Shown: positions 43,064-55,800, numbered from the stretch's first letter. The stretch is 64,000 nt of DNA from Chionoecetes opilio (GCA_016584305.1 JACEEZ010001777.1:583854-647853), one strand, 5' to 3'. Notes: generated by a model not told the origin, from the letters alone. Translations and numbers: made by a program.

Positions 43064-44500
43064 AAAAAAAAACCCCCCCCTCCCGCAGTCCACCCACACC
43101 GCCGCCCCCCCCGATTTCACTACCCCAGACGCCCCTTACCCCCCGATATCGACAGCCCCCCCTCCAGAAGGGCCCCGCCCTGCCGCTGCCTGCTCTCGCA
43201 CTGGCAAAATGGATGGGAGACAGGGTGGCCTTATACCACACCTCGATCCCTCAATCCTAGGTCACCTCCTGTATCTCTTGGATAAGGAAATTTTAAACTG
43301 TACTGGAAAGAGTGCTAGTACAAAGACTGCAACGGTAAACCTGTAGACGACAGAAAAGCCTTCCACAAACCAAGACGTTACACCCATCAAACTGCATCAA
43401 AACTTTCCATATCTCCGCCCTCTGGAATCATCTAAAATAACGATTGGAAGGAACACAAAAAAAACAGTAAAACGAAGGGGGCCGAATCCACCCAATACCA
43501 TCTTGCCTTGACCTGTACCGTTCCTGAGGAAGATTAATCAACCCTCGCGACGGTGATAGATTCACGAGGTGTAAAACCATGGCGAATATCTTTCAAATCC
43601 CGACATCGGTGCCCTTCAACAATACAAAAAAGGTAGAAGATGGTTACCTACCATGTTACCTAAATATCTTGGTAAATTTTTTATTATTGAAGGCACAAAA
43701 CAACCGATTTCGAGGCCAACTTAGTTTTTCTGAAATAGTTTTGGTAAAATGTTTGAATTAATCTTGTTTCTCGTTTTTTGTCGGCAATCAATGGTGTTTT
43801 TTTTACAATGTGTGGTGGAGGGGGGGGGGGGGGTGCCCGCCTGCCCCTCCATGGTCCCCGCCCCGCAACAATTGCTAAGCTTCAACACTACCATAGTAAT
43901 TGGGAATTTTCGTTTTAAATCTCTATATCTTCTTACTAAACCAACCCCCACCTCTAACTAACCTAATCTGTTTTAACCTAACTTAACTTTCTGGCTGAAA
44001 ATACACAGAATGAAGAAAGATACACGATAATGGAGGTAGAATCCTAGGACTTTTAAAAGGGCCCAAATACAGAAAAAATTTACCATTATCTTTACTGCAA
44101 TTTTCCACAAGTCTAAACACATAGCAGAAAAGCAACACAGGCATACTTGCAACATTAAATCAAAGCTAAATGCATAGGTAGATAATATTAGAATATCAAT
44201 TCTTTGGAGCACCTGCAATAAATGATGACCGATTTTGGTTCCCCTAAACTTTCTCTTTACATTTAAACTAGTATAATGAAAAATGGTTTCATTCCATTCA
44301 CTGCACTGGGGAATATTGTATTTGGGTACATGCTCAAATCTTTTGTTTGCCCTTACAAAACCTTTTTTTTCAATAACTTATATAAATGTACAAAAAGTAA
44401 ATGTCCTAAAAACACTAATATATTTTTTTTCTCAAAATATTTCTGTAAAAAACGGGTGGCGTCTTATGCGGAGGTGCGTCTTATGCGCCGGCAAATACGG
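42680..44500. mobile_element. 1.8-kb TA-flanked element with CCGTATTT ends (copy 1)
   Basis: Left CCGTATTTTGTGGCCGCGCA and the complement of the right end CCGTATTTGCCGGCGCATAA are imperfect inverted repeats, with TA at 42678-42679 and 44501-44502. The right end has a second gcgtcttatgcg copy inside. The interior holds a poly(A) (43026-43063), a C-rich stretch and no recognisable transposase. A second copy in the opposite orientation lies at 47557-50285. The ends resemble the ttataagacgc pogo-type family. Confidence 0.75.
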
Positions 44501-44509
44501 TATATTATA

Positions 44510-44608
44510 TGTATTATATATATATTATATATTATATTATATTATATTATATATTATATCTATAAAATATATATATATATATTATATATATATATATATT
44601 ATATATAT
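44510..44608. repeat. (TA)n-rich tract
   Basis: About 100 bp of TA/TAT repeats between the right end of one TA-flanked element and the left end of the next. Confidence 0.9.
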
Positions 44609-44609
44609 A

Positions 44610-45520
44610 CAGTAAAACCTTCATATTTCCGACCTCATATTAGGACTGGACATTATTCGGACCTTCCTTTTTTCTTTTTTTTTTGCCTTTTTTTGGGGGG
44701 GGGGTCATGATGGAGTCAGTGAGGTTAAAGGCCAGGCAGAAGCTTTATAATCTATCACTGAGCATATTCTTTGTATACTGTAATTGTGGTTTTTTTTGTT
44801 TTGTCCAAATGTTGTATCTGTGGCTATTGAGCCTTGGGCCAGATCCAGCACGGAAGGTGGTATCTCCAGCTACCACCCACTCTCCCACTACCCATACCTA
44901 GATATTACCCGCCGCCATTACTTTCCATATCCAGCAAGTCTCCTCGGTAGGTAGTAAGGGGTTTAAAAAAGCCCCCGACTGGCTTGGGCGAATAATGACC
45001 GTCATCAAACTTTCATTTAGTCACCAGCCCTGACAAACTGTTCTAAAACTTCTCGACCCAATGCAAGTCAAAAAAGACGTTTGACACGGTCTTTAAAGGT
45101 GTTTTCACACGGACACTTTTTCCGTTTAGTGTTACGGGGTGGCAGCAGCAAGAATGTTTCCCCATCACTGGACCCAGCCACCTCAACACCTTAAATAACA
45201 CTATTTTAAAGGGGACGCACAGTATAACACTGACCTAAATAATGAACTTGTATAAACAGCTCACCATAATCACTACGATGTATAATAACTAGTAATAAGA
45301 CGTAAAACCCTGCCCACCATGCTGGCGAGCTTCCTGGCCGCCCGGCGCCTGCCTACTCTCAGGACAACACGCTGTCATCCGCTCACCTGTGCCTTCTGAA
45401 GAAGACAGGACAGCTATCACGCCTGTGATAGCACCATAGGATATAACCAGGGATCATAGGACTCTTCAAAGGGTCCTCGCAGCCCTACAAATCACACAAG
45501 AAGGAAAAGGGAAATCTCCG
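44610..45520. mobile_element. Composite repeat: MITE plus LINE 3' tail (copy 2)
   Basis: Starts CAGTAAAACCTTCATATTTC, then agrees with 41425-42300 and 60655-61500 from 44838: ggtggtatctccagctacca, caagaatgttt, ataagacgt, then the LINE tail from 45310 (acacgctgtcatccgctcac ... cctgtgatagcaccatagga). Several segments are missing relative to the other copies. Confidence 0.7.
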
Positions 45521-45717
45521 CCATCATTTTACTGCAGCGGGTGCAGCTGCCAGACGTAGGACTGACAGTGCGTACATTACACCTGTACAGTACACTAGGG
45601 CCCGCACTAAAGCTTGTTCGCATTAAAGCGTTTCCCCTATAAAGCGAACGACCTAAAATATATATATATATATATATATAAAAATATATATATATAAAAT
45701 ATATTATATATATTTTA

Positions 45718-45759
<42 letters not shown>

Positions 45760-45760
45760 A

Positions 45761-45803
<43 letters not shown>

Positions 45804-46139
45804 TCCAATTCCAAAATTGTCTTTAAGAACGAATTGATCATATAGAACAAATCCGCCATCAAAAGTAGGGCAAATCCAATTTGTATTCATATAGAGAGCC
45901 GAAATTCGTACAAAAACGTGAGCAGGCCGCTAAAGAACGGTACACTCGTCGTTGTCGTTTTGTGTGTCGTTTGTGTTTACAAATTAACAGCTGTGAGCGG
46001 CCCGCCAGTTTTTATCAGAGATCCTTCTCCTTATCATCGAGGGCTGGGAGATCGCCTTTCAGTGGGTTCCTCCCACGTGGTATCCCCGGCAACGAAGGTA
46101 GCAGATTCTGCTGCCAGGATGGCCTTAACAGAGTAAAAA
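45521..46139. other. Unassigned sequence with MITE end and (TA)n
   Basis: 45590-45650 (cactagggcccgcactaaag ... ataaagcgaac) looks like a sub-terminal MITE end. (TA)n occupies 45658-45800. The rest (45880-46139) is unrecognised. Confidence 0.5.
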
Positions 46140-46690
46140 ACAACCCCCTTCCCTTTCCCCTCTCCACAGCCAAAAACGCCTCATCTCACGGGTCTGCCGC
46201 TCCACCTGGAATAACACGCTCGGCGATACCCTCCGCATCAAACCCCCATGGGCCAAAAACCGCAGTGACTCCTCCCCCAGCAGTGGATAAGGAAAAAAGG
46301 GCCCGCGTCCTTGATGTCACCCTACCTGCCTCCCCCTGGGGCCCCACGACACTCACGGCTCACCTGCATCGCCTCCGTTTTGTCCCCTGACCCCACTGCC
46401 CCTTTGGGGCATGAATGTTCCAGGGGGACTATTGAACACTTTCTGCTGCAGTGTTTCCCTGCTTCCCCTCACACCGTGTAGGCTACAGTCTAAAATCCTC
46501 GCCCTGAACGTCCCACCTGACCTGCCCACCTTGCTGGTGGTGGCGGGGGATCCAAACCCCCACGGCAACACGCTGTCCTCCGCCTCACCGTGCCTTCCTG
46601 AGAAAGACAGGTCAACTACGCACCTGTGATAGCATCATAGGACACACCAGGGCTCATAGGTTCCCAAGGGATCCTTTGCAGCCCTAAAAA
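46140..46690 (+). pseudogene. LINE polyprotein C-terminus (R1/I-type), longest tail copy
   Basis: Across frameshifts the plus strand reads LISRVCRSTWNNTLGDTLR (46160-46230), an RNase H-proximal segment, then TTLTAHLHRLR (46340), CPxWG/EHFLLQC equivalents (46400-46455) and a RLTCAFLRKTGQ-like end (46580). It ends with cagccctaaaaacaaaaaac. It extends about 150 bp further 5' than the copy at 10003-10368, and its sequence is distorted by homopolymer errors. Confidence 0.7.
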
Positions 46691-47556
46691 CAAAAAACAA
46701 AAATTTTGGCGAGGCACACAAGGGGGGGGGGAGTTAAGCTGCGGTTATGGCAACGTTTTGAGTCCAAAACCAAACCCAAAATCCCTTTGCATAACCTCCC
46801 CAAATTAAACCCCAAATCTGCTTTAAAAAAGTTTTTCCCCCGGGAAAAGGGAAAAAGAACAGAGGCGATGTAGGTCACAAGAGGAAAAGGGGTGAGAGGC
46901 ACGCGCCCGTTAAAAAAAAAATTGCTCTCCCCTTCCCTATGAAAAACCTACGTAAAACAAACATTTGTCTCTCCCCTTTCCTATGAACAATATTCATTAC
47001 CCCAAAAAATTTTGAGAAAAAAAAAAGTTTCCTAGAACCCCAAAAAGGGGTAAACAGAAACCATACTTAAATTGTGGGGGGAATTTGTTGTAGGAAAAAT
47101 AATCCCATGTTCTGGTTTTCATGTTTGGAACAAGTAAAAATTTGGGGGGTTTAGGGGTTGGGAGGCCCAATCGACCAATATCAATTTTTCCCATAGGTTA
47201 CGTTTTTCACTTTAGACCCGAATTCAAATAATTGACCTTTTTACGACCAATTTTGGGTTATGGGGGACCTAGGTACTGATTTTTATTTTTTATTTTACTT
47301 TAGTTTTATTTACTTACAGATTTATTTATGTTTAAATTGATTTGAGATTTAAAGAAATTTTTTATGTCACCTTACATTTTTTTTTTTTTTTCCCCCCAAA
47401 TATGGGGGAATAATCCTGCCTATTTTCAAACCCTTTTAAGACCACTTTTGGCCCAATTAGCCCTGATATGAGGGGTTTTTATGTATTTTAAAATATATAT
47501 ATATATATATTTTTAATATATAAAAATTTTATATATATATTATTTTATTTTAAAAC
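46691..47556. other. Unassigned low-complexity, error-prone sequence
   Basis: Homopolymer-rich (aaaa, cccc, gggg) with a (TA)n segment at 47490-47550. No domain recognised. Confidence 0.5.
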
Positions 47557-50285
47557 CCGTATTTCCCGGCGCATAAGACGCCCCCTCCGCAAAAGGGAAA
47601 ACCCCCTATTTTAAAAGGAGGTTTTGGGGGAAAAAAAAAATATTGGTGTTTTTTGAGGGAAAAAAAAAATTTTCGTAAATTTTCAATTTAATTAAAAAAA
47701 AAAAAAAAAAAAAGGGTTTTGTAGGGGAAAGCAAAGGTTTATAGCATGTACCTAAAAAAATTTTCACAGTGCAGGAAGGGAAATAGAAAATTTACAGTTA
47801 AATGTAAAAGGAATGAAGGGTAACCAAAATGGGGTCAAAATATTGAAGGGAGCCCCATTGAATTAAATATTTTTCAAAAGTTTTTTCCCGAGGCCCAAAA
47901 TAGCTTAGTTTAATTTTGTAGGTATGCCTTGTTGCTTTTCGCTATGGGGTTTAGCCCTTTGGGGAAAATTTGCAAGTTTTTGGGTATTTTTTTTGGGTTA
48001 TTTGGGCTTTCAAAAGTCCTAGGACTCTTTACCTACAAAACATCCCGGGGAGCTTCTTCATTCAGAGTATTTTTAACCCCATTTCCCCTTTCGGAAATTT
48101 AATAAAATGGCATTACACGTTTTGTACCGAAAATTACCGTTATTTTAGCCAAGAAAGTTAAGTTAGGGTTTAAATTTAGATTAGGGTTTGGTTTTGAGGT
48201 TTGGGGGTTTGGTTTTGTAACATGATTTTAGAGAAAAAAAACGAAAATTACCCAAAAAGATGGCGTGTGAAACGTAAACAAAGTTTTTGGGGCCGACCTG
48301 GAGGGGGAGAAGCCCCCCCCCCCCCCAACACCACACGGGAAAAAAAACATTTATTTCCCACAAAATCGAAAAGCCCAGATTAATTCAAAACCCATAAAAA
48401 ACTATTTTAGGAGGACTAAGTTTTGGCCCTCGAAAAAAGGTGGTTTCCCAATAACCCAAAAAAAAACCCAAAAACATTTAGATAACACTGTAATTTAAAC
48501 CCTCCCCTACCTTGTTTTATGTTGAATTGGGTTTAAGGGCACCCTTGTCGGGGTTTGACAATTTGCCCCGGTTTTCACCTATGAAACTAAACACAGTCGG
48601 GAGGGGTTTATTGTCTTTTTCGGAAGGTAGCTAAGGTGAAGGCGGGTTTTACAGGCTGAAATAAAGGTAGCGTTTCCCTCAGGCCCTTTCCCGTATTCCC
48701 ACATTCGTCAAAGGGTTTGTCTTTTTGGCAGTTTCCCGTACCCCCCTTTTAAACAGGGCATGGGTGCCTCAGGGGCTATGGGGTTTAAAAAAAAAGGGAT
48801 TAATAGCACTTTGATATGTTGGATGAAGAAAAAGGAGTTTAACTCCAAAAGGGCAAATGTTTTGGGTACATAAAGTCTTGGGGAAAAAAGAAAGTATCAG
48901 CACGGAACAGTTTTATTTCCCTTTTAAAAAATTCTTCCCCCGAAAACCCTTACGTGACAGGACGGTGATGTATTGGAGGCCGTGACGGCGGCGCACGTTT
49001 TGGTAAAAAAGTCTATTTGTTTTGGAATTTTTATTTTAAATTTAACCAATGTGATTTAGACGGTGCCAAAGCACCCGATGGTATGGTGTGATTTGGGGCC
49101 CTTTAGTTCGGACGGTGTTTGGGCCCTGTGGGTCTTGGGCTTTGGTGTACCCTTGGGAGAAGATTTTTGTCCCCCCTTTTCAGGTACCGTTGCCAAAAAC
49201 CCTTTTTTTTAGCCCCTTTCATACAGTTCTTATCCGGAAAGTAAAGGGGGGGGGGATTTAAGGAGGGGGTGGTATAAAGGTCTATTTCTGTCTCCTATTC
49301 ACCCTTTCTTTCCACCCTTTGCGGTGCTAAAAAAACACACGCACATACAACACCGGGATCGGCCCTTTGGCCACCCCCAATCTGGGACCAAAAATTAGAG
49401 GGGGACCTACGCTGACCGGGCTTGTCCCGCCGGGCACAACGGGAACACCCGCCAGGTAATTCCCGTCAGCCCCAGGACACACAAAGATACACACCCGGCA
49501 CCCCTTTTTCCGCACGTTGTACAAGACTCGCTGTAAATAAAATACAAGCCACGACGCCCCTTCCCACCCTTTTGTGTATAGACAGAATCCCCCAAGGAAA
49601 ATACACCACCCTCGCACCGCTCAAACACCTTCAAAAAAAACTTTTAAACGCTCTTGTTTCCCCTATTCCATTTATCAAACAAAATCTTCCAGCCCAAAAA
49701 TTCCCGCACCATTTTCTGCCTCCCCCTTTTCATCTTCCAAAAGTTGTTCAACTTGTGGGGCCCCATTTGAAAGCGGGTTTTAAAACGAATTAAAAATGCG
49801 GGAAAATTTGTCCTTTTTCCCGGGTGGGGGAGGAGTTTTGGCGGTAATGGGCCCACGGGGGGATGCGCGGAGGGCTTCGCCGAAAGGGGAAATATCCCCG
49901 GTTTAAGCCCGGGGAAAAAACCGAGATACAGCCCTTTTACATTGGAGGCAACGGGGGGGTGGGGTGAGTTTACATTTTGACACGGCCCTCTTTGGGAGCA
50001 ACAAAACGCTATCTTTTGCCCCCGTCATGTTTTCTCTTAAAACTCCAAAACCCTTTTTTTAGTATTAAGACATGTTTATAACACAGTTACAAATTTGCGC
50101 TCAGTGGATTTCTGCCAACACAGACAAATCCAGGGCCCCCTTTTTTTTAAAACACCACCGGCTGTTCTCATTATCTGCCTGACCCCCCTATTCGCAATAT
50201 GGCCGCATTTGGGCGCAGGGTAACTTTTCATTTTCCCTTTTTTAAAGGAAAAAAAAAATGCGTCTTATGCGCCCGGGAAATCTGG
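47557..50285. mobile_element. TA-type element with CCGTATTT ends (copy 2, opposite orientation)
   Basis: Left CCGTATTTCCCGGCGCATAA; the right end is the complement of CCAGATTTCCCGGGCGCATA. Interior blocks match 42680-44500 in reverse complement (for example ttagggtttggttttg against aaccaacccccac, and ataacacagttacaaatttg). It is about 0.9 kb longer than copy 1. The extra part (about 48600-49800) has no recognised transposase. Confidence 0.65.
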
Positions 50286-50408
50286 TTTTATATATATATA
50301 TAATATAATTTTAAAAAATATATATAAAATAATATATATATATTTTCTTATATATATATATAATATTTAATATATATAATATATATATATAAAATAAAAT
50401 TTTATATA

Positions 50409-50459
<51 letters not shown>

Positions 50460-50468
50460 TATTTAAAA
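50286..50468. repeat. (TA)n tract
   Basis: Nearly pure TA/TATAA repeats directly between the end of the preceding element and the start of the Tc1 element. Confidence 0.9.
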
Positions 50469-50470
50469 TA

Positions 50471-51879
50471 CGGTCAGCGCCCCTTGATATTTGGGCGGAA
50501 AATTTTTTTTGCTGGGAAAGCAGGTTTCCCCCTACATGAAAAAATGTAAAAAAAAAAAATTTAGGGGGGGACTTACCCTACCCCTTTGTACCCTTGGGGG
50601 GTAGCCCCCTTTTCTTCCTGAGCCTGGAGATGGGTTTGGGGGGGGATAAAGGGCCCGGGTTGGGAGGGAGGGGTTTCCCGGGTTTTCCCAGCGGGCCTGG
50701 AGCTGGGTTACCCCGGGAAAGGGGGGGCGGGGGTTTTCAAAGGCCCATTTTATTTTCAATGGGGGTTAAAACGGGACTATTGCCTTTGGGCCCCCCCTGA
50801 TATAGTCCAACCCACCCCCTCAAAACCCAAAAACTGACCAATTTTGGGTGGGGAGTTGGGGCCCCCGTCTGCTGAAATATCTCGCTCTGGGGGCAATTTA
50901 AACAATCCCCCAGGTGGCGCAGAAGTGAAACCCTAACGTTCTTTGTTTTTCCGTCAATTCTTTGGGAAAAAACCACTAACTCCCCAGTGCCGTGGTACCC
51001 AAAAGCCCCCACACCATGACACTATCCGGGTGTTTCAACGGTCCCCTCAGTGTACTTGAGGTGGAAAGGATCCGAGCCGGCATGTAACCTCACCTTCCCT
51101 CCCCTGTTCCCAGTCACTGTGAAGGTCGACTCGTCAGACCACAACACTTTCTTCCCACTTCTCTGGTTCCAGGCTAAGTATTTCTTGCAGAATAGTAGTC
51201 TCTTCTTCTTTTGCAAGGTCTTAATATGGGCTTTCTTCGTGGTGCGCGATACTGGAAGCAGAGGTCATCACGAGGCGTCGTTGATAGTACGGACGGGAGA
51301 CGTCCTGAAGGGCCTCTGATTTTTTTCTCTTGGTTCCTTTGCACTGATGCGAGGTTCAAGGTCCACTTGGGGGCTGTAACACTTTCAGGGTCCTCTGAGA
51401 GGTCAAACGGGCCTTTCCTTCCTCTTCTTTTGTAGCGGCGGATCCGAGTCTCCCGCGCCCTTGCATTTTTTTGTCCAGCGCTGGGCACTTCTCAAAGCCC
51501 AAAACCCGGTTTTTGGCGGAGATTTCTTTATTTATCTTTTCCACAAGAGTCAGGGAACTATAGCTATGATCTGTTCCTTGGTCAACTCTTTCCCTCCCTT
51601 CCATTGTCCCACACGAGGCACAAAAGCAATGCACAGTCCCAAAGGACAAAAACTCGCGTGACGCAACACAAAAGATGGTGACCCTCTCACTGGGCAATGC
51701 CCAAAGGGTGACTAATGCTTTTCAAACTTGTGAGTAGCAAAGGTCCAAATGTCTTTGTCTACATCTCGCGCGCCAATATCATTGACGGATTTGAACCAAG
51801 GTTTTGGGGGGTTTCCTTTTTCCGCGCCATAGGTATTGGCCCCAGGGATGATTCGCGCCAAAACCAATGGCGCTGACTG
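50471..51879 (-). mobile_element. Tc1/mariner element, about 1.4 kb
   Basis: The left end CGGTCAGCGCC and the complement of the right end (CAGTCAGCGCC) are inverted repeats with TA at 50469-50470 and 51880-51881. The length and a single minus-strand transposase are typical of a complete Tc1-type element. It is inserted at the edge of a (TA)n tract. Confidence 0.85.
50720..51700 (-). pseudogene. Tc1-like transposase, decayed
   Basis: The minus strand starts with an HTH-like region (51697-51460, frame-broken), followed by RLVMTSASSIAHHEESP (51290). The DDE domain contains LLFCKKYLAWNQRSGKKVLW, then WSDEST (51130), which holds the first catalytic Asp, and SVMVWG (51020). Next comes EIFQQTGAP (50885), where the second Asp (normally QDGAP) reads Thr, and then GNSPVLTPIEN (50760), where the third (normally SPDLNPIEN) reads Val. 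Frameshifts and the two lost acidic residues show it is inactive; some changes may be sequencing errors. Confidence 0.85.
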
Positions 51880-52000
51880 TATATTTTATATTATACGTAA
51901 AACCCCTTATAAATCGGCACGATAGGGGCTCTGGCCCTTGCCGAGTTATTCAATGTGCGAGTTATCAATGTCCTCCTCTGATATGGGTTATATAATATAA

Positions 52001-52034
<34 letters not shown>

Positions 52035-52924
52035 AATACAGTACTGTAAAAGCATATAAACACACTTACCAGTGAACGGGTAGAATTTTGCTGGATTTGA
52101 TATCAAAATCAGCACAAATAGCACACATGGACGCACCTACATCCATCCTTGCCCCGCACTTTCACCTTTTCCTGCAGGCTCAGGCTCTTCCAATTTCATT
52201 CCCTTCCTGCTGGAGACCCCTCTTGCGTGATGGAGCTGACATCTTGATATACAGTACTGTATGATGTAATCCCAAAAAACGTAAAATAGGTTGGGAAAAT
52301 TTAAACAAAGATCGGGAACCAGTGCGTAGGCTGAGCCGTGTTTTTGTCGTCCAAGCACCGTCTTGGATTACGAACCCCCAATCCAATAACACTTGCTGAA
52401 ATGTTGTTTATACTACTCTGTGATATTGTTTGCAAAAAGTTTTGCATTGATTATTATTTCGGCTCCTACCAACTTTTTGTGTTTTTGAAGCAAAACCAAA
52501 CCTTTTCAATTTCGACAAAAAACGGAATTCGTCCGACGTGCTTTGACGACAAAAACAGGGCCCGGGGAGCTGACAGCCTAAAACGGGGTTCCCGACCTTT
52601 GCTTTATTTTGCCCCCTATTTTAGGTTTTTTGGGATTACATCTACGTACTGTATTTAAAGATGTCGCCCCATCACGCAAGGGTTTCCCAGCGGGAAGGGG
52701 AATAAAAATTGAAGAGCTGAGCTTGCAGGAAAAGATCAAAAGGACAAATCGATTTATGCGACTGACATATGCTGAAAAGGAAGAGAGCAGTTATAAATCA
52801 ATATGCCAAAATACATTTTTTTTTGCCAACTTTCTGTTTACATGTTTCAAAAAAAGGTTTTGAGGGCATAAATTTTTTTTTTGCCGAGTAAAAAACATGA
52901 CTTTGCATTTAGGGAGGGGGGTCG

Positions 52925-52990
52925 GGGGTTAGCGTCACCGGGGGCTTTCGAAGCCCGGGGTTTTGATCCCGGGAGGGACCCATAATCCCT
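52925..52990 (+). repeat. tRNA-derived SINE-like segment
   Basis: gttagcgtcaccgggggctt then gaagcccggggttttgatcccggg resembles a T-arm with a B-box (GGTTCGAxTCCC, here with an extra T). There is no complete cloverleaf. It lies inside the Tigger element. Confidence 0.4.
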
Positions 52991-53220
52991 TAAAATTTTT
53001 TTTGCACCATCGGGGGCCTAAAAACCCCCACAGGGCCCTGTCCATTAACTCTATTTCGACTGTGATCAGGGGAGGACACGGGGGGCTGACCTCTAATCAA
53101 GGCCACTATAAAAAATCCTGCCTGGCCCCCCGGGCGGGGCCCCCAAACCATCAACCCTCAGTGAGCCTCCACCCCCTTCATTCCACCCCGGGAGCTCACT
53201 CCTACATGTGCTAGGGGCAT

Positions 53221-53378
53221 GGGTTTTGGTGTGGGGTTTTGGGGGTTGTGTGTGTGGGTGTGTGTGGGGGTGGGTGGGTGGGGGGTGGGTGGGTGGGGGG
53301 TGGGGTGGTGGGTGTGGGTGGGGTGGGTGGGTGGGTGGGGGGTGTGTGTGGTGTGGGTGGGTGTGTGTTGGGTGTTGG

Positions 53379-53441
<63 letters not shown>
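53221..53441. repeat. GT/GGGT-rich repeat followed by poly(A)
   Basis: About 165 bp of (GT)n/(GGGTG)n then about 54 A residues. Confidence 0.9.
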
Positions 53442-53442
<1 letters not shown>

Positions 53443-53507
53443 ATTAGTCTTTCCCTGCCGATTTATATAAATTCCGAGTTTACGTCCCGATTTATAAGGG
53501 TTTTATG

Positions 53508-54009
53508 ATATATATATATCTATAATATAATATATATATATATATATATTTTAATATAATATATATATTATTATATATTATATTTTTAACATATATCTCT
53601 TTTAAAAAAGTGTAGCTATTCGCGTTTTTTATCTTTTTAAAGTATTTCTCTGTCTTAAAAGGGTTCTTTTCCCCTTTAGTGATAAATTTTATGACTTCGC
53701 TGTGCTCGTCATTTGCTGTATCGCATTTTTTGTCAAAAACCCCTTTTTCAGCAGGGTTAGAGTTTTTACAGTTTAAGAAGGGTTTATGACCAGAAATCGC
53801 GTACAGCAAAAGACCCCGCACGGGGGTCAAAACTTGATCACTAAGAGAATAGCACTTTTGGACAGAAATTCTTTAAAAAAATAATAAACCCGATTTTAGC
53901 TATCCTTTTAAAAGATCGTCTCTGAGAAATCTCCTGCCCCCATATCTTTAAATAAAAATATATATATATATATTAATATTTATATATATATATATATATA
54001 TAATTTTTA
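53508..54009. other. (TA)n tracts around an unassigned segment
   Basis: (TA)n at 53508-53590 and 53958-54005. The minus-strand frame 53591-53830 contains SNPAEKGVFDKKCDTANDEH; I do not recognise it. Confidence 0.4.
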
Positions 54010-54741
54010 ATATATACAAACCTGATATAAAGGACCCCGATGTAACGGACATCAGATTAAAGCCCATTTCGTTTTTTTTTTTTTTTTTACTTTACCCCTT
54101 TTACCGCTCGAATTTTCAACTCAACATTTTTTTATTTTCTCTTTTATTTTTTGGGAAAGCTTGGGTTTTTTTGGAGTTTTGATGTATCCATATTAAGAAT
54201 AATTTATAAGGGAAAGGGCCTGTGTTGCTAGTGATTTGGTGGTAAAGGTGTGTATTTTAAAATATGACTATTAGTTTTATGGGGGGGCCCTGCTTTCGTC
54301 TCCACCCCAAACACCCTTATTAAGGGCACGCATGCTATACTGACCTAAAAATGACAGTGTAAGAACTGCAGTTCACACCATATAAAAATATAATAAAAGC
54401 ATTAGCATGATTAAAAAGCATACCTTGGGAAACCCCGGCTGAAAACTGGTCGTTGATTTGTTCCTTTTATGAGCTTGAGCTTTGACTAGCTACACGTTCT
54501 GGTTGTGTTTGTGATTATTTCTCATTTTTTTTCACGTGTAGGAGCGGACCAAAATTCAGCTTGGCCGTCACGTTAAACCCCCCAACATAGCTACCAGTTG
54601 GTTGTGTTTGTAATTTTTTCTCATTTTTTCCAATTTTTCCGGTTTTTTCATTTTTTTCCCCCTTGGGAAAATACCCTCGCTAAACGGGCAATCGGGATAA
54701 CGGACTCCCCCCCCCCTTTATCCCCCATATGAGGTTTGACT
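54010..54741. mobile_element. TA-type MITE (CAGTCAAACCTC ends)
   Basis: Left acctgatataaaggaccccg...aacggac and the complement of the right end (CAGTCAAACCTCATATGGGG ... GTCCGTTATCCCGATT) are related inverted ends. The interior contains the tgtatcca...gtgttgctagtgattt block shared with 24217-24480. Confidence 0.6.
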
Positions 54742-54757
54742 GTAAAATAATTTTAAT

Positions 54758-54972
54758 ACAGGGAGGTCCCCAAAATACAAACAGTTAGGTTCCCCGGAAC
54801 CCCGAAAGCGAAATCTCGATAAAGAACACATAACTAATGGTAAATTATGGTTTGGTTCAGGTTTGGGTTCCCGTCCATCATCAAAAAAAGGAAAAAAAAA
54901 AAACGTTTTTTTAAGCTAAAATAAGCTATAGCAAACACAACAAACACACAGCGTCTATATTAACCCACCCTG
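54758..54972 (+). mobile_element. MITE fragment of the 20076 family
   Basis: Starts CAGGGAGGTCCCCAAAATAC and follows 20076-20275 block by block (gcgaaatctcg, catcaaa, acacacagc.tctatatta). It ends without a right terminus. Confidence 0.8.
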
Positions 54973-55579
54973 TACTACCTTTTTGTAAAAAAACTTTTGA
55001 AAGAGAAAATAGCACACAAAAAAATAAATGAAAATTAAAAAAACTAAAAAATGCAAAACCTCACAAGTGGGAAAGTTGTGTGGGGGACAGGAAGCGGCAT
55101 ACCATGAGAGTCCCCGTTTCCCCTCTCCGAGGCTCGAGAGAAAAAAGGGGACTGCGTTGCAGGGATGATTTGGGGGAGTTTTTCCCTCCCCCCCTTGATC
55201 CCCTTGGGGAAAGGAAAGATCCCGGTCTTGCCGCGTGTAAATAGACTCGAGAGGGGAAAGGAAACCTACTGTAGGTAAGGGACAAAGGGGGGTGCCCCAG
55301 CCCCTTTTCCCCCCCCCCAAAATTCCCCCGTCTTCCCGCATCTGAATCATTGTACACGCCCGGGGATGTGAATTTTTTGTGGGCCACATTGCCCGTCCGA
55401 GCCACCAAATTTTTTCCATATTTTCAGATTGTTTTAATTACCCGAAAAACCCTTAGGAAAATAAATATATACTACCTATCCCGGTTTTTTAACGCTTTTG
55501 CGAGTTTTTCGGTTTTAAGATTTTTCCGCGTGAGCCCCTAAATTTTTCCCAAATCCCCGACTTTCGGGCCTTTATACCC
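54973..55579. other. Unassigned sequence
   Basis: A 154-codon minus-strand frame (54955-55419) shows no recognisable domain and overlaps MITE sequence at its end; probably non-coding. Confidence 0.4.
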
Positions 55580-55800
55580 CAGTCTCTCGCGTTTTTTTTT
55601 TTTTTTTGGGGGGGCCGGGTCCCTGCAGCCCCTTTAGGCAGTGCCCCCCGGGGAGGGGATGGTGGGCCCCCGGGGGGGTTTAAACTTAAAGGGCTGTGAT
55701 GGTTGGCCCTTTGCCCTTTGGTGGCCCCGACATTTTTTCCTATAGGGGACCCCCTGTGTTTTAGAGGCTCAGCCCCCCCCCCCCCTGGCCCTTTCCAGAA
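55580..55800 (-). mobile_element. Tigger-type element fragment
   Basis: The complement contains gagcctctaa, ggccaaccatcacagccct and accatccc blocks in the order of 930-1060, followed by a poly(A). Distorted by homopolymer errors. Confidence 0.55.

Larger units (their letters stand above)
51896..53507. mobile_element. Tigger-type element with two opposed transposase starts
   Basis: The left CGTAAAACCCCTTATAAATC and right complement CATAAAACCCTTATAAATCG ends correspond to the 491 and 8633 family, with TA at the left. On the minus strand 52110-52247 encodes the start MSAPSRKRGLQ and HTH remnants. On the plus strand 52660-52760 encodes another copy (SPHHARVSQREGE-like, frame-broken). The right part repeats 866-1238 (ccctgtccattaactct ... 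gagcctcca). The opposed starts suggest two fused or inverted copies. Confidence 0.7.

Noticed and set aside
52925..52990. Functional tRNA gene
   Set aside because: Only a T-arm/B-box-like stretch is present; acceptor stem and A-box are not complementary or recognisable, so it is listed as SINE-like.
53591..53830. Possible unknown gene on the minus strand
   Set aside because: 112-codon frame flanked by (TA)n with no start context or domain; too little support for a gene call.
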